This document shows, piece by piece, positions 51,328 through 60,394 of a stretch of 64,000 bases of DNA. Origin of the DNA: Bacillus sp. FJAT-14578. Lineage in GTDB: Bacteria > Bacillota > Bacilli > Bacillales > Bacillaceae_H. How positions within the stretch are numbered: position 1 is the first letter of the stretch; every line of letters starts with the position of its first letter. The stretch lies in NCBI RefSeq assembly GCF_000504165.1, contig NZ_AYSE01000006.1:186001-250000 (forward strand), read 5' to 3'. Below the pieces are notes generated by a model that was not told the origin of the DNA, made no database searches, and was given only the letters and a program-made list of their open reading frames with translations. Both the position numbers and the translations under genes were made by a program.

Positions 51328-53532
51328 TTACTTTTGAGCGACATCCACAATGCGGCCCTCTACAGCCGGAATGGCAGTCGGGTTCGCTGTGAAATAGTCT
51401 TTGAACATTTCCCAGTCGACAAATCCAGGTTCGCTTAGTCGTCCTTCTTCATACGCTTTTTTGAATACCGTATAGCTGTCGCCGCCTTTAGCCGTAAACG
51501 TGTTTGTTGCTACAAAGTATTTCTTTTCAGCATCCAATGCAACATAAGTTTGGCCGTCTTCTTTCACTTCAACAGCTATCACTCTTTCACCAGCCTTTTT
51601 TCCGCTGTCATACGTGAATTTCAAACCGGAAACCTGCAAGAAGGCTCCAGATTGCTCCGGCGCTGATGCTACGCTGTGCTCAAGTGCTTCAATGATTTCT
51701 TGACCTGTTAACTCCATGATTCCTAAAGAGTTTCCGAAAGGCAGGACTGTTAAGATTTCACTCAAGCTCATGTCGCCGCTGTCAATGGACGCCCGGATTC
51801 CGCCGCCGTTTTGCAGGGCAATGACCGTATTCGGATTGATGGTTTTTGCTTTTGCCAGCATTCCATCCGTAATGAGATTCCCTAAATTCGTTTCTTTTGT
51901 ACGGACATTTGCACGTTCACCGTCTAATGGAACCGCTGTTGTGCCGACGATTGTTTGTTTAAAGGCATCGATTGCCGGTTTATATTTTTCCGCAAGGATT
52001 TTGGCTGCTTCCGCGTCATCTTGAAGAACGTATGGCGCATCTGCTGCATCGCTTACCTTTTTATCGATGTCCATCAACTCGCCATTCTGTTCCACTACTT
52101 GTCCATTTTCATCGAATTCCACATCCAGCACGCCAAGGAACTTGCTGTATTCGTTTGCCTGGACGATGACAGTCGGTTCTTCCCCTGTCGTATCGACAAC
52201 CGGAGCTTCTAACTTATCATGGGAATGGCCGCCGACGATGACGTCGATTCCTTCCACTTCCTTCGCCAATGTTACATCATTGTCTCCGCCGCCGTCTTGG
52301 TAACCGATATGAGTGAGAGCGATAATCTTATTTACTCCTTGTTGTTCAAACTGCTGAACGGCCTTTTGTGCTTCTTCGATATAGTTTTCGAATTCGATAT
52401 CCTCTCCAGGGCTTGAGATATCTTTTGTTTCTGCTGTCGTAAGACCGAAGATACCAATTTTTTCACCGTTTACTTCTTTCACGATTCCATTATAAATCTC
52501 GCCATTCAACGGATTCGCCGATAATTCATCATTGAAACGTTCTTTTAAGTTCTCATCCTTTGAAAAATTGACATTCGCACTGACGAACGGAAATTTGGCA
52601 TTTTCAACGAATTTTGCCAACGGTTCTGTTCCAAGGTCAAACTCGTGGTTTCCAAAGGTCATCGCATCATAACCAATATAGTTCATGAACTCCAAGTCTG
52701 CTTGTCCCTTGTATTCGTTGAAATACAATGTACCGGAGAACACATCACCCGCATCTAACAGCAATGAATTAGGGTGTTCTGCCCGTACCTGCTTGATTGC
52801 CGTAACCCGTCTTGCGATGTTCTCGATATGGGCGTGAGTGTCATTCGTATGCATTAATGTCAAATTGAAATTATCGTCTTCGCCGCTTCCCGCTGCCTTC
52901 TCACTGCGGAAAATGAATGAAGCCATTTGACCGCGGGTCACCTTATGATTTGGCGAGAAGGTAGTCGAAGTCGTTCCTGTTGTAATGTTATGGTCAAGGA
53001 GCGGTTTCACAAATTCCGCGTACCAATCGTCTTTGTTCACATCCGTAAACGGCGAGTTCTCTAATGTCCCTTGTTTAAGCTCAAAAGCCAGGGCAATAAT
53101 TTTTGCCAGTTGGGCCCGGCTTAACGGCTCATTTGGCTTAAATTGGTCACCGTATCCTTTTACAATGCCTTTATTTGCCAAAGCGGCGATATAACCGTAT
53201 GACCAGCCATCTTTTGAAATATCTGCAAATCCAGGGTCTTGTACATTTTTTGTATCTACATTTAACGCAAGCGCAATAATTTTGGCCGCTTGGGCACGCG
53301 TCAATTCCGCATACGGACGGAATTCATCACCGTATCCTGTCACAATGCCTCGAGCCTGCAAGCTTTTGACCGCTTCATAGAAATGATCTTGCGGTTTCAC
53401 ATCCTTAAAACTACTAGATTCAGAGCTTTCCGCCTGAGCGTTCGGTACGAAAGCCACCGTTGCACTTGCTGCGATCGCAGCAGACAGCGATACGTGCAAC
53501 ATTTTTTTACGATAATTAGAGTTAACCGACAT
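51328..53532 (-). CDS. S-layer-anchored 5'-nucleotidase/UDP-sugar hydrolase family protein
   Basis: A 734-residue exported enzyme. The signal peptide ends near AQA/ES. Three SLH domains follow (about residues 41-83, 100-145, 160-205; FKDVKPQDHFYEAVKSLQ, GYGDEFRPYAELTRAQAAK), which attach the protein to secondary cell wall polymer. The metallophosphoesterase domain has LMHTNDTHAHIENI, LDAGDVFSG, TFGNHEFDLG, ALTHIG and VIVGGHSHD. The C-terminal 5'-nucleotidase domain has NLGNLITDGM, LQNGGGIR and FGNSLG. It should release phosphate or nucleosides from extracellular nucleotides. Two terminators follow. Confidence 0.92.
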   Translation of the reverse strand: MSVNSNYRKKMLHVSLSAAIAASATVAFVPNAQAESSESSSFKDVKPQDHFYEAVKSLQARGIVTGYGDEFRPYAELTRAQAAKIIALALNVDTKNVQDPGFADISKDGWSYGYIAALANKGIVKGYGDQFKPNEPLSRAQLAKIIALAFELKQGTLENSPFTDVNKDDWYAEFVKPLLDHNITTGTTSTTFSPNHKVTRGQMASFIFRSEKAAGSGEDDNFNLTLMHTNDTHAHIENIARRVTAIKQVRAEHPNSLLLDAGDVFSGTLYFNEYKGQADLEFMNYIGYDAMTFGNHEFDLGTEPLAKFVENAKFPFVSANVNFSKDENLKERFNDELSANPLNGEIYNGIVKEVNGEKIGIFGLTTAETKDISSPGEDIEFENYIEEAQKAVQQFEQQGVNKIIALTHIGYQDGGGDNDVTLAKEVEGIDVIVGGHSHDKLEAPVVDTTGEEPTVIVQANEYSKFLGVLDVEFDENGQVVEQNGELMDIDKKVSDAADAPYVLQDDAEAAKILAEKYKPAIDAFKQTIVGTTAVPLDGERANVRTKETNLGNLITDGMLAKAKTINPNTVIALQNGGGIRASIDSGDMSLSEILTVLPFGNSLGIMELTGQEIIEALEHSVASAPEQSGAFLQVSGLKFTYDSGKKAGERVIAVEVKEDGQTYVALDAEKKYFVATNTFTAKGGDSYTVFKKAYEEGRLSEPGFVDWEMFKDYFTANPTAIPAVEGRIVDVAQK

Positions 53533-53859
53533 AATGATCCCCCTTTAATTCTAGCAAAAACGAATAAACTGCTTCTAGTACAAAATCATTATAGCAAAAG
53601 AGTCTTGTCCGAACATTAATAAATTGTAAATTTTTAGAATGTTTTGCCGATGCTGATTTGCCAGCCTTGAGAATGGAGACCTGGAAATTGGCTACGGGGG
53701 GGGGGTCAGAAAAGAGGCTTCGGGCTTCAAGGGACCAGCTCGATTAAGGAACAAAGCAAGCATGGGAACATTTTTTACAAAACAACCCGGATTTTTTTAC
53801 AACATAATTAACGAGCCAACCCACCTTGTATCTTTGGATACAAGGTGGGTTGGCCCATG
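53533..53859. other. Gene-free interval with G10 tract and hairpin
   Basis: A 327-base stretch with a run of ten G at 53696-53705 and an 18-base inverted repeat at 53815-53854. The rest shows no coding sign. It carries the promoter of the nucleotidase gene. Confidence 0.6.
53815..53854 (-). terminator. Hairpin after nasF
   Basis: GCCAACCCACCTTGTATC (53815-53832) and GATACAAGGTGGGTTGGC (53837-53854) form a perfect 18-base stem with a four-base loop, five bases after the nasF stop. No U tract, but the stability favours a 3' end. Confidence 0.7.
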
Positions 53860-54645
53860 TTACATTCTTGATGCTGACTCATATACTTTTTCCGGAAACC
53901 ATGATAGCTTTTCTGACAGCTTCACGACTTCTCCAATGACGATTATGGCGGGATTAGCGATTTGCTCTCTTTTTACAACCTCTACGATCGTTTCAAGCGT
54001 GCCGGCGACCGTTCGTTGGTAGCCGGTCGTTCCTTGTTCAATGACGGCTATTGGAGTTTGAGGATTCTTCCCACAGGAGAGCAGCTGGTTACATATATAA
54101 GGAAGATTTTTGATTCCCATATAAATCGCGAGCGTGTCCACCCCATGAGCTAAATACTCCCAACGGATGTTTTCTGGTTTTCCGCTCACACAATGACCTG
54201 TGACGACGGCAAAGGATCGGCCCAATTCGCGATGGGTGACAGGAATTCCCGCATAAGCCGGGGCTGCAATTCCCGATGTGATGCCAGGAACAATTTCAAA
54301 TTCGATTCCGTATTGAACGAGCACGTCCGCTTCTTCACCACCGCGGCCAAACACAAACGGATCCCCGCCTTTCAAACGAACGACCTTTTTTCCCGCCAGC
54401 GCTTCTTCGACCATTAACTGGTGAATCGCATCCTGTGGCACACAATGGTTGCCCGGTGCTTTACCGCAATAGATGAAATCGGCTTCCATCCTTCCGTGTT
54501 GCAGCAGTACCGGATTGACCAGTCGATCATATAAAATCACATCTGCCAGCTCCAGGCATTTAACCGCTTTAACCGTTATTAAATCTGGATCACCGGGACC
54601 GGCTCCGACAATATAGACTTTTCCCTTTTCTCGTCCCATGCTCAT
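53860..54645 (-). CDS. nasF: Uroporphyrinogen-III C-methyltransferase (NasF / SUMT)
   Basis: A 261-residue SAM-dependent tetrapyrrole methylase. Motifs: VYIVGAGPGDPDLITVKA, ILYDRLV, VRLKGGDPFVFGRGGEEA, VPGITSGIAAPAYAGIPVTHR and IYMGIKNLPYI. It methylates uroporphyrinogen III at C-2 and C-7 to give precorrin-2, the precursor of the sirohaem needed by NasD. ATG after AAGGAG. It lies downstream of nasE but behind a 430-base repeat-like block, so it may have a separate promoter. Confidence 0.92.
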   Translation of the reverse strand: MSMGREKGKVYIVGAGPGDPDLITVKAVKCLELADVILYDRLVNPVLLQHGRMEADFIYCGKAPGNHCVPQDAIHQLMVEEALAGKKVVRLKGGDPFVFGRGGEEADVLVQYGIEFEIVPGITSGIAAPAYAGIPVTHRELGRSFAVVTGHCVSGKPENIRWEYLAHGVDTLAIYMGIKNLPYICNQLLSCGKNPQTPIAVIEQGTTGYQRTVAGTLETIVEVVKREQIANPAIIVIGEVVKLSEKLSWFPEKVYESASRM

Positions 54646-54719
54646 TCCTTGCTCCTTCCTGATGTTTACTTAGACCGGCTAATCGAGTTCTAGCCGAATT
54701 GTCCAAAAACGCTTAAAGA

Positions 54720-54960
54720 GGTTCTTCAAAAAGTCCGGGAAAAATGACCGTCGAAATTACTTGTACAGGACGTACTGATCCGACGTTCGCCACAGGACGT
54801 GGCGGTTCTTAGTCGGGCTTCATAGGCTTGTCTCTCCGCTACTCACGTATTAACAGCATACGCTCCGTGGCTCGAGACGGCGCTTCCTTGAACTTCTCGG
54901 TCCTTTTTGTCCTCCTTTTTGAACACACACTTAAATCTCTTGCAATAAATCATGAATCTG
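54720..54960. repeat. Repeat-like intergenic block between nasE and nasF
   Basis: This stretch (GTTCTTCAAAAAGTCC at its left, then ACGTTCGCCACAGGACGTGG and CTTCCTTGAACTTCTCGGTC) has a GC-rich composition unlike the neighbours and a CGCCAC/GTGGCG hairpin. It looks like intergenic repeats I associate with Geobacillus and related genera; only one copy is in the window. The 83-codon frame across it has no ribosome-binding site and is not believed. Confidence 0.4.
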
Positions 54961-55067
54961 CAAAGGAATTTTCCGTTAAGCTCTCATGGTTTCAACCAAT
55001 TAACGCGAACATTCCTTTGCAGGAGGATATACCGATGATCTGTTGCTTGGACCATCCGTATATCCTC
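54959..55067 (-). terminator. Two hairpins after nasE
   Basis: GAGGATATAC/GTATATCCTC (55023-55032, 55058-55067) and TGCAAAGGAAT/ATTCCTTTGCA (54959-54969, 55011-55021) lie directly after the nasE stop. No T run, so they may end transcription or stabilise the RNA. Confidence 0.5.
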
Positions 55068-55075
55068 TTGGCTTA

Positions 55076-55408
55076 CTAACCTTCGATAAGAAGATAAACC
55101 TCATCGCCTTCTACCGATGTTTTATATGTTTTGACACAGCCCGTATCCGGCTCTTGTACCTTTCCATCATCCAGACAAATCTTCCAATCGTGCATCGGGC
55201 AAAAAACAAATTCTCCGCTCACGACTCCCTCTGTTAACACTCCGCCTTTATGCGGACAGCGGTTTTCAACCGCACGGATGCTTCCACCTGACAATTTAAA
55301 TACCGCAATTTCTTTATCACCGATACGCACTGTTTTTCCTAAACGCTCCGGCAATTCATGAACAGAACCAACTAATACTTTCGCCTCTGTTAAGCTTTTG
55401 TTCACCAT
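55076..55408 (-). CDS. nasE: Nitrite reductase small subunit, Rieske type (NasE/NirD)
   Basis: A 110-residue protein from ATG 55408 (AAGGAGGAG site; the frame extends to 55444). It has the Rieske-like domain with CPHKGG and CPMHDW, the Cys-x-His and Cys-x2-His [2Fe-2S] ligands. It is the small subunit that works with NasD in NADH-dependent nitrite reduction. 35 bases after nasD. Confidence 0.92.
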   Translation of the reverse strand: MVNKSLTEAKVLVGSVHELPERLGKTVRIGDKEIAVFKLSGGSIRAVENRCPHKGGVLTEGVVSGEFVFCPMHDWKICLDDGKVQEPDTGCVKTYKTSVEGDEVYLLIEG

Positions 55409-55443
55409 GCTGTTATCTCCTCCTTTGAATAATCCTTCCAGCA

Positions 55444-57858
55444 TTACGACATTACTACATTTTCAAATAAGTCTTTTTTCTTTTTATCGTCTTTAATAAT
55501 CTCTTTCCATGGATCCTTGTAAACTGATAAAGTCTCTTCCATACGGGCGTTTAACTCTTTACGTTTTTCCTTGTCATCTAAGATTGATTGTACGTGCGCT
55601 AAACCAACGCGCTCGACCCATGCTGACGTACGTTCTAAATAGTTGGCCGTTTCACGGTAATATTGCAAATACGCACCTGTAATTTCCATTACTTCTTCGT
55701 TCGTTTTGACTTTGTATAATAAGTCTCCCCCGCGGACATGGGTTCCGCCGTTACCACCAACGTAAATTTCCCAGCCTCCGTCGATTCCAATGAATCCAAT
55801 ATCTTTAAAACCGGATTCAGCACAGCTTCTCGGACAAGCCGATACCGCCATTTTCACTTTATGAGGAGTTTGAAGACCTTGGAATTTCTTTTCCAATGCG
55901 ATTCCAAGAGCCATTGAATCCTGCGTGCCAAAGCGGCAGAACTGTTCACCGACACATGTTTTCACCGTACGAAGGGATTTTCCGTAAGCATATCCGGACG
56001 GCATATCGAGATCTTCCCATACTTTTGGCAAGTCTTCTTTTTTGATTCCGAACAAGTCAATACGCTGACCGCCTGTTAATTTAACTAATGGAATCTCATA
56101 TTTATCCACAACATCCGCGATCTTTCTTAAGTCCTGTGAATTGGTCACTCCACCGTACATGGCAGGCACAACAGAGTATGTTCCATCCTTTTGGATGTTC
56201 GCATGCATCCGTTCGTTAACCAAACGGGATTCTTTTTCATCTTCATATTTTGTTGGATTGACCATTCCTAAATAGTAGTTAAGAGCCGGACGACATTTTG
56301 AACAGCCTTCCTCTGTGCTCCAGCCAAGGACATTCATCACTTCTCTTGTGTGAGTTAATCCTTTTGCTCTAATTTCTTCTACGACTTCATCTCTTGATAA
56401 TGTGGTACAACCACAGATGGCTTCTTTTTGAGCGTTTGCGTCAAATTCGGATCCAAGCGTATGCTGCAGCACTTCCGCTACAAGCGGTTTACATCCGCCG
56501 CAAGAACGGGAAGCACTTGTACATGCTTTAATTTCATCGACCGAGCAGCAGCCTTGTTGTTGGATTGCCTGGACAATCGTTCCTTTTGAAACCCCGTTAC
56601 ATCCGCAAATGATTTCATCATCCGCCATACTGGCAACCAAGCTGCCTCCTGCCTCTTCACCAATCGGCTGTAAAATCGATACCTTCGCTGTCTCCGAAAT
56701 ATTTGCCTGCTTTTGGATCATGGAGAACAAACGATTGCCGTCGCTGCTGTCACCGAATAGCACGGCTCCGACAATTTGATTGCCGCGTAACACAACTTTT
56801 TTGTAAATGCCGTCTTGTTCATCAAATACCTTGATCGCTTTTTTGTCTTCTCCCTCTGTGAAGTCACCAGCAGAGAATACTTCTACACCGGATACTTTTA
56901 ATTGGGTCGATAGAACCGAACCTTGATAAGGATTTGTTTCTACACCACAGATGGCTTTCGCTAATACTTTACCTTGCTCATACAACGGTGCAACTAATCC
57001 GTAAGCAATTCCATTATGCTCGGCACATTCTCCAACAGCGTAAATATGAGGGACATCCGTTTGCAAATAGTCATTGACGACAATCCCGCGATTAACAGAA
57101 AGGCCGCTTTCTTTTGCTAATCCGATATTTGGTTTAATACCAACCGCCATTACTACTAAGTCCGCTTCCAGTTCGGTTCCGTCGCTAAACTTCAATCCTT
57201 CTACGCGATCATCACCAAAAATTTCTTGCGTTTGTTTTTCTAATAAAAATTTCATTCCTTGTTTTTCTAATTCTGTCTGTAATAGCTTACCTGCCGTTGG
57301 GTCCAATTGGCGTTCCATTAAATATGGAGCAAGATGAATAACCGAGACGTCCATTCCTAAATTTAAAAGCCCCCTTGCTGCTTCCAGCCCCAGCAATCCG
57401 CCGCCAATCACGGCTGCTTTTTTATATTGTTTTGAAGCGGCAAGCATTTCGTCCGTATCCTTAATATCACGAAAAGCTGTTACACCCCTTTTATCTGCTC
57501 CCGGAATCGGAAGGATAAACGGAAGAGATCCTGTTGCTAAAATCAATTCATCATATGGTTCCGTTCTTCCTGAGTCTGTTACCACCACTTTTTTCTCGGA
57601 ATCAATCTTAATGACCGTTTCCCCTGTGAATAATTGAATATTATTTTCTTTATACCAATCCCAGTCATTTAACGTGATATCGATGACTTTCGTATCCCCT
57701 TGCAATACCTTTGATAATAAAATTCTATTGTAATTCGGATGCGGCTCGCTTCCGAAAATAGTAATCTCAAATTTTTCCTTTGATACATTCAATACCTCTT
57801 CGATGGCTCTAACACCAGCCATTCCATTCCCTACAAGAACCAGCTTCTTCTTTTCCAC
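55444..57858 (-). CDS. nasD: Assimilatory nitrite reductase large subunit NasD
   Basis: An 804-residue protein from GTG 57858 (GAGGAGGA site). Domains in order: FAD/NAD(P) reductase ([31 protein letters not shown]; about 1-310), BFD-like [2Fe-2S] domains ([20 protein letters not shown]; about 420-520) and ferredoxin-like plus sirohaem-[4Fe-4S] domain ([11 protein letters not shown] and [10 protein letters not shown], four cysteines). It reduces nitrite to ammonium with six electrons. A TnrA-type box lies upstream. Coded with nasE. Confidence 0.95.
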   Translation of the reverse strand: MEKKKLVLVGNGMAGVRAIEEVLNVSKEKFEITIFGSEPHPNYNRILLSKVLQGDTKVIDITLNDWDWYKENNIQLFTGETVIKIDSEKKVVVTDSGRTEPYDELILATGSLPFILPIPGADKRGVTAFRDIKDTDEMLAASKQYKKAAVIGGGLLGLEAARGLLNLGMDVSVIHLAPYLMERQLDPTAGKLLQTELEKQGMKFLLEKQTQEIFGDDRVEGLKFSDGTELEADLVVMAVGIKPNIGLAKESGLSVNRGIVVNDYLQTDVPHIYAVGECAEHNGIAYGLVAPLYEQGKVLAKAICGVETNPYQGSVLSTQLKVSGVEVFSAGDFTEGEDKKAIKVFDEQDGIYKKVVLRGNQIVGAVLFGDSSDGNRLFSMIQKQANISETAKVSILQPIGEEAGGSLVASMADDEIICGCNGVSKGTIVQAIQQQGCCSVDEIKACTSASRSCGGCKPLVAEVLQHTLGSEFDANAQKEAICGCTTLSRDEVVEEIRAKGLTHTREVMNVLGWSTEEGCSKCRPALNYYLGMVNPTKYEDEKESRLVNERMHANIQKDGTYSVVPAMYGGVTNSQDLRKIADVVDKYEIPLVKLTGGQRIDLFGIKKEDLPKVWEDLDMPSGYAYGKSLRTVKTCVGEQFCRFGTQDSMALGIALEKKFQGLQTPHKVKMAVSACPRSCAESGFKDIGFIGIDGGWEIYVGGNGGTHVRGGDLLYKVKTNEEVMEITGAYLQYYRETANYLERTSAWVERVGLAHVQSILDDKEKRKELNARMEETLSVYKDPWKEIIKDDKKKKDLFENVVMS

Positions 57859-57943
57859 CTGGCGTTCCTCCTCTTCAAAAACTTGCTTAAGTTATATAAG
57901 TTTCCTAAACTATATCACGGCTTATTAAACACGTGACTCATCA

Positions 57944-57960
57944 TGTGAGATTTCCTCACA
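57944..57960. promoter_or_regulatory. TnrA/GlnR box upstream of nasD
   Basis: TGTGAGATTTCCTCACA fits the TnrA consensus TGTNANAWWWTMTNACA in all but one position (C for T). It is centred about 94 bases upstream of the nasD start codon, a normal place for nitrogen-limitation control. Confidence 0.7.
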
Positions 57961-58428
57961 TTGTTTTCGCAAAATTTAAAATCCTCTAAAAGTATTTCGT
58001 TCTGTTTTTTTATGTTACTTAAAAAAGGCACTCACTTTGGATATGTATTTTTCTTTATCGCCAGTAACATGGACCATGTTTTCGGTTCAACTTCTTTTAA
58101 AACACTTTTTTCCATTTCTTATATATATATTTCCAGGTCCATCAATCAAAAGCATGCACCCTTTCCAATCGTCATCATCAAAGACATGGATATAGCCAAG
58201 AAATTAACAACCATTCAAAAACAAAAAGAGGAAACGCCTTCACCATTCTTTATTCACAAAAATCAGATAATTGCGGATTGATAGACTACTTTAATACTAT
58301 AATGATTTTTTCAACTGTAATTTTTTAGATATAATAAATGAATAAATCTGCTAATATATGAAACATCTTTCATAAAAGGGCGGAAAAGTTGGGATTAAAA
58401 AGAAAAATAACGATAGAAATTAAGCGTT

Positions 58429-58442
58429 TTCATTAATTGAAT
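58429..58442. promoter_or_regulatory. cre-like site before the symporter pair
   Basis: ATTAAGCGTTTTCA has 12 of 14 cre positions and lies about 64 bases before the candidate -35 and 115 before the gene. Confidence 0.35.
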
Positions 58443-58505
58443 ATTCGATTTATATGAATTTTTTAATTTATTATATTGTAATCCTTTATCAGAATTGTTA
58501 TTATA

Positions 58506-58533
58506 TTGAACATTGAAATTATCTGAATAATAT
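58506..58533 (+). promoter_or_regulatory. SigA-like promoter of the symporter pair
   Basis: TTGAAC (58506-58511), 16-base spacer, TAATAT (58528-58533), 23 bases before the GTG start. AT-rich context, so chance matches are likely. Confidence 0.35.
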
Positions 58534-58556
58534 TTTTTCAAACAGGAGGATTTGGT

Positions 58557-58760
58557 GTGAAAGTAAAATTCGCAATTTTCTTATTAGTTTTATTACCTTT
58601 TATTTCCCAATTGGTCGTATTGCCTTTTGTAAATCGAATCGACCCCATCATTTTAGGATTACCTTTTCTTCAATTCTGGTTATTTTTATGGATTGTTTTA
58701 ACTCCTATATGCACATGGGGAATTTATCACATTCAAAAATCAGAGGGGAGTCTTGACTAA
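58557..58760 (+). CDS. yhjC: DUF3311 small membrane protein (YhjC-like)
   Basis: A 67-residue protein with two hydrophobic helices (about 5-24 and 38-58; FLLVLLPFISQLVVLPF, LQFWLFLWIVLTPICT). It has a GTG start behind AGGAGG. DUF3311 proteins regularly precede sodium/solute symporter genes, as in yhjC-yhjB of B. subtilis, and the downstream ATG overlaps the stop by one base. It is likely a partner subunit of the symporter. Confidence 0.85.
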   Translation: MKVKFAIFLLVLLPFISQLVVLPFVNRIDPIILGLPFLQFWLFLWIVLTPICTWGIYHIQKSEGSLD

Positions 58761-60265
58761 TGCAAGGAAATGGTAACTTGACAGCTTTGTTAATCACTAC
58801 ATCTATTATCGGGATCGTTGTTTTAATCGGATTTTTAGCGGGCCGCGATAAATCAGCACGCAGTTCTGTAGAAGAGTGGTCTGTTGGCGGAAGACGATTT
58901 GGGGGACTGCTCGTTTGGCTTCTAGTCGGGGCAGATTTATATACAGCTTATACATTTTTAGGGTTGACAAGCACTGCTTATAAAGGTGGAAGCCTTGCCT
59001 TTTTTGCGATTCCATATTCGGTTTTGGCTTTTCTTATCTCTTATTTTTTCCTTCCAAAGTTATGGAAAGTCGCAAATCAATATAAACTAACAACACTTGC
59101 TGACTATGCTAGAGAACGGTTTGACAGCAAACTTCTTTCTTCTCTCATTGCAATTGTTGGCGTGTTGATGCTTATCCCTTATATTTGTCTGCAATTAAGC
59201 GGGATTCAAGATACGCTTCAAGCAGCGGGGACGGGCTATATTAATGTAAAAATAGTGGTTATTGTATCGTTTCTTCTCGTTGCACTTTATACATTTTTCA
59301 GTGGGATTAAAGGTCCTACGTATACAGCTATTATTAAAGATGTCCTTGTTTGGGTCATCATGTTGTTTATGGTTGTATCATTACCAATTATCCATTTTGG
59401 CAACTGGGGAACAATGATTGATACGCTTGTAGAAAAATCACCCCAATTATTGACCATTCCAATCGAAGGCCCAAAAGGAATTCCGTGGTTCATTACAGCA
59501 TCTTTTGTTTCTGCATTGGCGTTATTTATGTGGGCACATGCGGCTACAGGTGTCTTTACAGCAAAAAATGCAGATGCCCTGCGTAAAAACGCCATATTCT
59601 TACCATTATATAATATCGTCTTAATTCTAGTAATTTTCCTTGGTTTTATCGCATTCCTAGTATTACCGGAAGGAACAGATCCGCGTTTTGCTTTATTAAA
59701 TTTAATTCAAACTTCTTACGGCGGGGTTATACAAGGATTGGCCTACTCAACGATTGCATTGGCATCTTTAATACCATGCTCCATTATGGCAATTGGCGCT
59801 TCAAACTTATTTGCGAACAATATTTACCGTGATTTAATCGATCCAAACGTAAAGGCTTCTAAATTGACCTTTATAACTCGCTCAATGGTGTTCGTCGTTA
59901 TTGGACTTGCATTATTATTCGGACTATTATTCCCGACAGCGCTTGTCTCACTACAACTTTTAGGGGTTTCAGGAATGGTTCAAATTTTCCCCGCAATTGT
60001 TATAAGTCTGTTTTGGAAAAACCAAACGAGAGAAGCAACCATTATCGGATTACTTGTTGGATTAATCACAACTTTTATTGTCTATTCAACCGGAAATTCT
60101 TTCGGCATTTATGAAGGCTTCTGGGGATTAACAGCAAACCTGCTGGCAGTTATTGTGCTGAATCCTTTATTCATAAAGAATACGAAGCACCAAACAAATC
60201 CTATTAGAGACTATCTTTTTAATCAATCAAAGCACATTACAAGCGAGGTAAAAAAGGGAGCTTAA
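58760..60265 (+). CDS. yhjB: Sodium:solute symporter family protein (YhjB-like)
   Basis: A 501-residue SSS-family transporter with about 13 membrane helices. Motifs: EEWSVGGRRFGGLLVWLL, GADLYTAYTFLG, ATGVFTAKNADALRKNA. It probably imports a monocarboxylate or similar solute with sodium. The pair sits between nasD and nasC on the opposite strand and interrupts the nas cluster. The substrate is unknown. A terminator follows. Confidence 0.85.
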   Translation: MQGNGNLTALLITTSIIGIVVLIGFLAGRDKSARSSVEEWSVGGRRFGGLLVWLLVGADLYTAYTFLGLTSTAYKGGSLAFFAIPYSVLAFLISYFFLPKLWKVANQYKLTTLADYARERFDSKLLSSLIAIVGVLMLIPYICLQLSGIQDTLQAAGTGYINVKIVVIVSFLLVALYTFFSGIKGPTYTAIIKDVLVWVIMLFMVVSLPIIHFGNWGTMIDTLVEKSPQLLTIPIEGPKGIPWFITASFVSALALFMWAHAATGVFTAKNADALRKNAIFLPLYNIVLILVIFLGFIAFLVLPEGTDPRFALLNLIQTSYGGVIQGLAYSTIALASLIPCSIMAIGASNLFANNIYRDLIDPNVKASKLTFITRSMVFVVIGLALLFGLLFPTALVSLQLLGVSGMVQIFPAIVISLFWKNQTREATIIGLLVGLITTFIVYSTGNSFGIYEGFWGLTANLLAVIVLNPLFIKNTKHQTNPIRDYLFNQSKHITSEVKKGA

Positions 60266-60285
60266 TAAAATAAGCCTATCTAAAT

Positions 60286-60316
60286 TTAGACATGGATGAA
60301 TAGCATCCATGTCTAA
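60286..60316 (+). terminator. Intrinsic terminator of the symporter pair
   Basis: TTAGACATGGATG (60286-60298) and CATCCATGTCTAA (60304-60316) form a 13-base stem with TTATTTAT after it. Confidence 0.75.
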
Positions 60317-60317
60317 T

Positions 60318-60345
60318 TATTTATCCCGCATCTAGCGGGTAGTAA
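60318..60345. repeat. Dispersed hairpin repeat, copy 2
   Basis: TATTTATCCCG-N7-CGGGTAGTAA: the same layout as at 50974-51000. It lies between the convergent symporter and nasC genes. Confidence 0.5.
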
Positions 60346-60394
60346 GGGATGTAAAAAAAACCTACTGATAGGAGTTTCACTTTTTCTGGATTTT

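Larger units (their letters stand above)
57859..58556. other. AT-rich divergent promoter region of nasD and the symporter pair
   Basis: A 698-base stretch. The left part carries the TnrA-type box of nasD (57944-57960). The right part carries a cre-like site (58429-58442) and a SigA-like promoter (58506-58533) before the DUF3311 gene. A 106-codon frame at 57961-58281 lacks a ribosome-binding site. Confidence 0.65.

Noticed and set aside
54828..55079. 83-codon frame in the nasE-nasF interval
   Set aside because: Lies across the repeat-like block and hairpins, no start signal; not believed to be translated.
57961..58281. 106-codon plus-strand frame upstream of the symporter pair
   Set aside because: Starts inside the TnrA box without a ribosome-binding site and has low-complexity, AT-driven composition.
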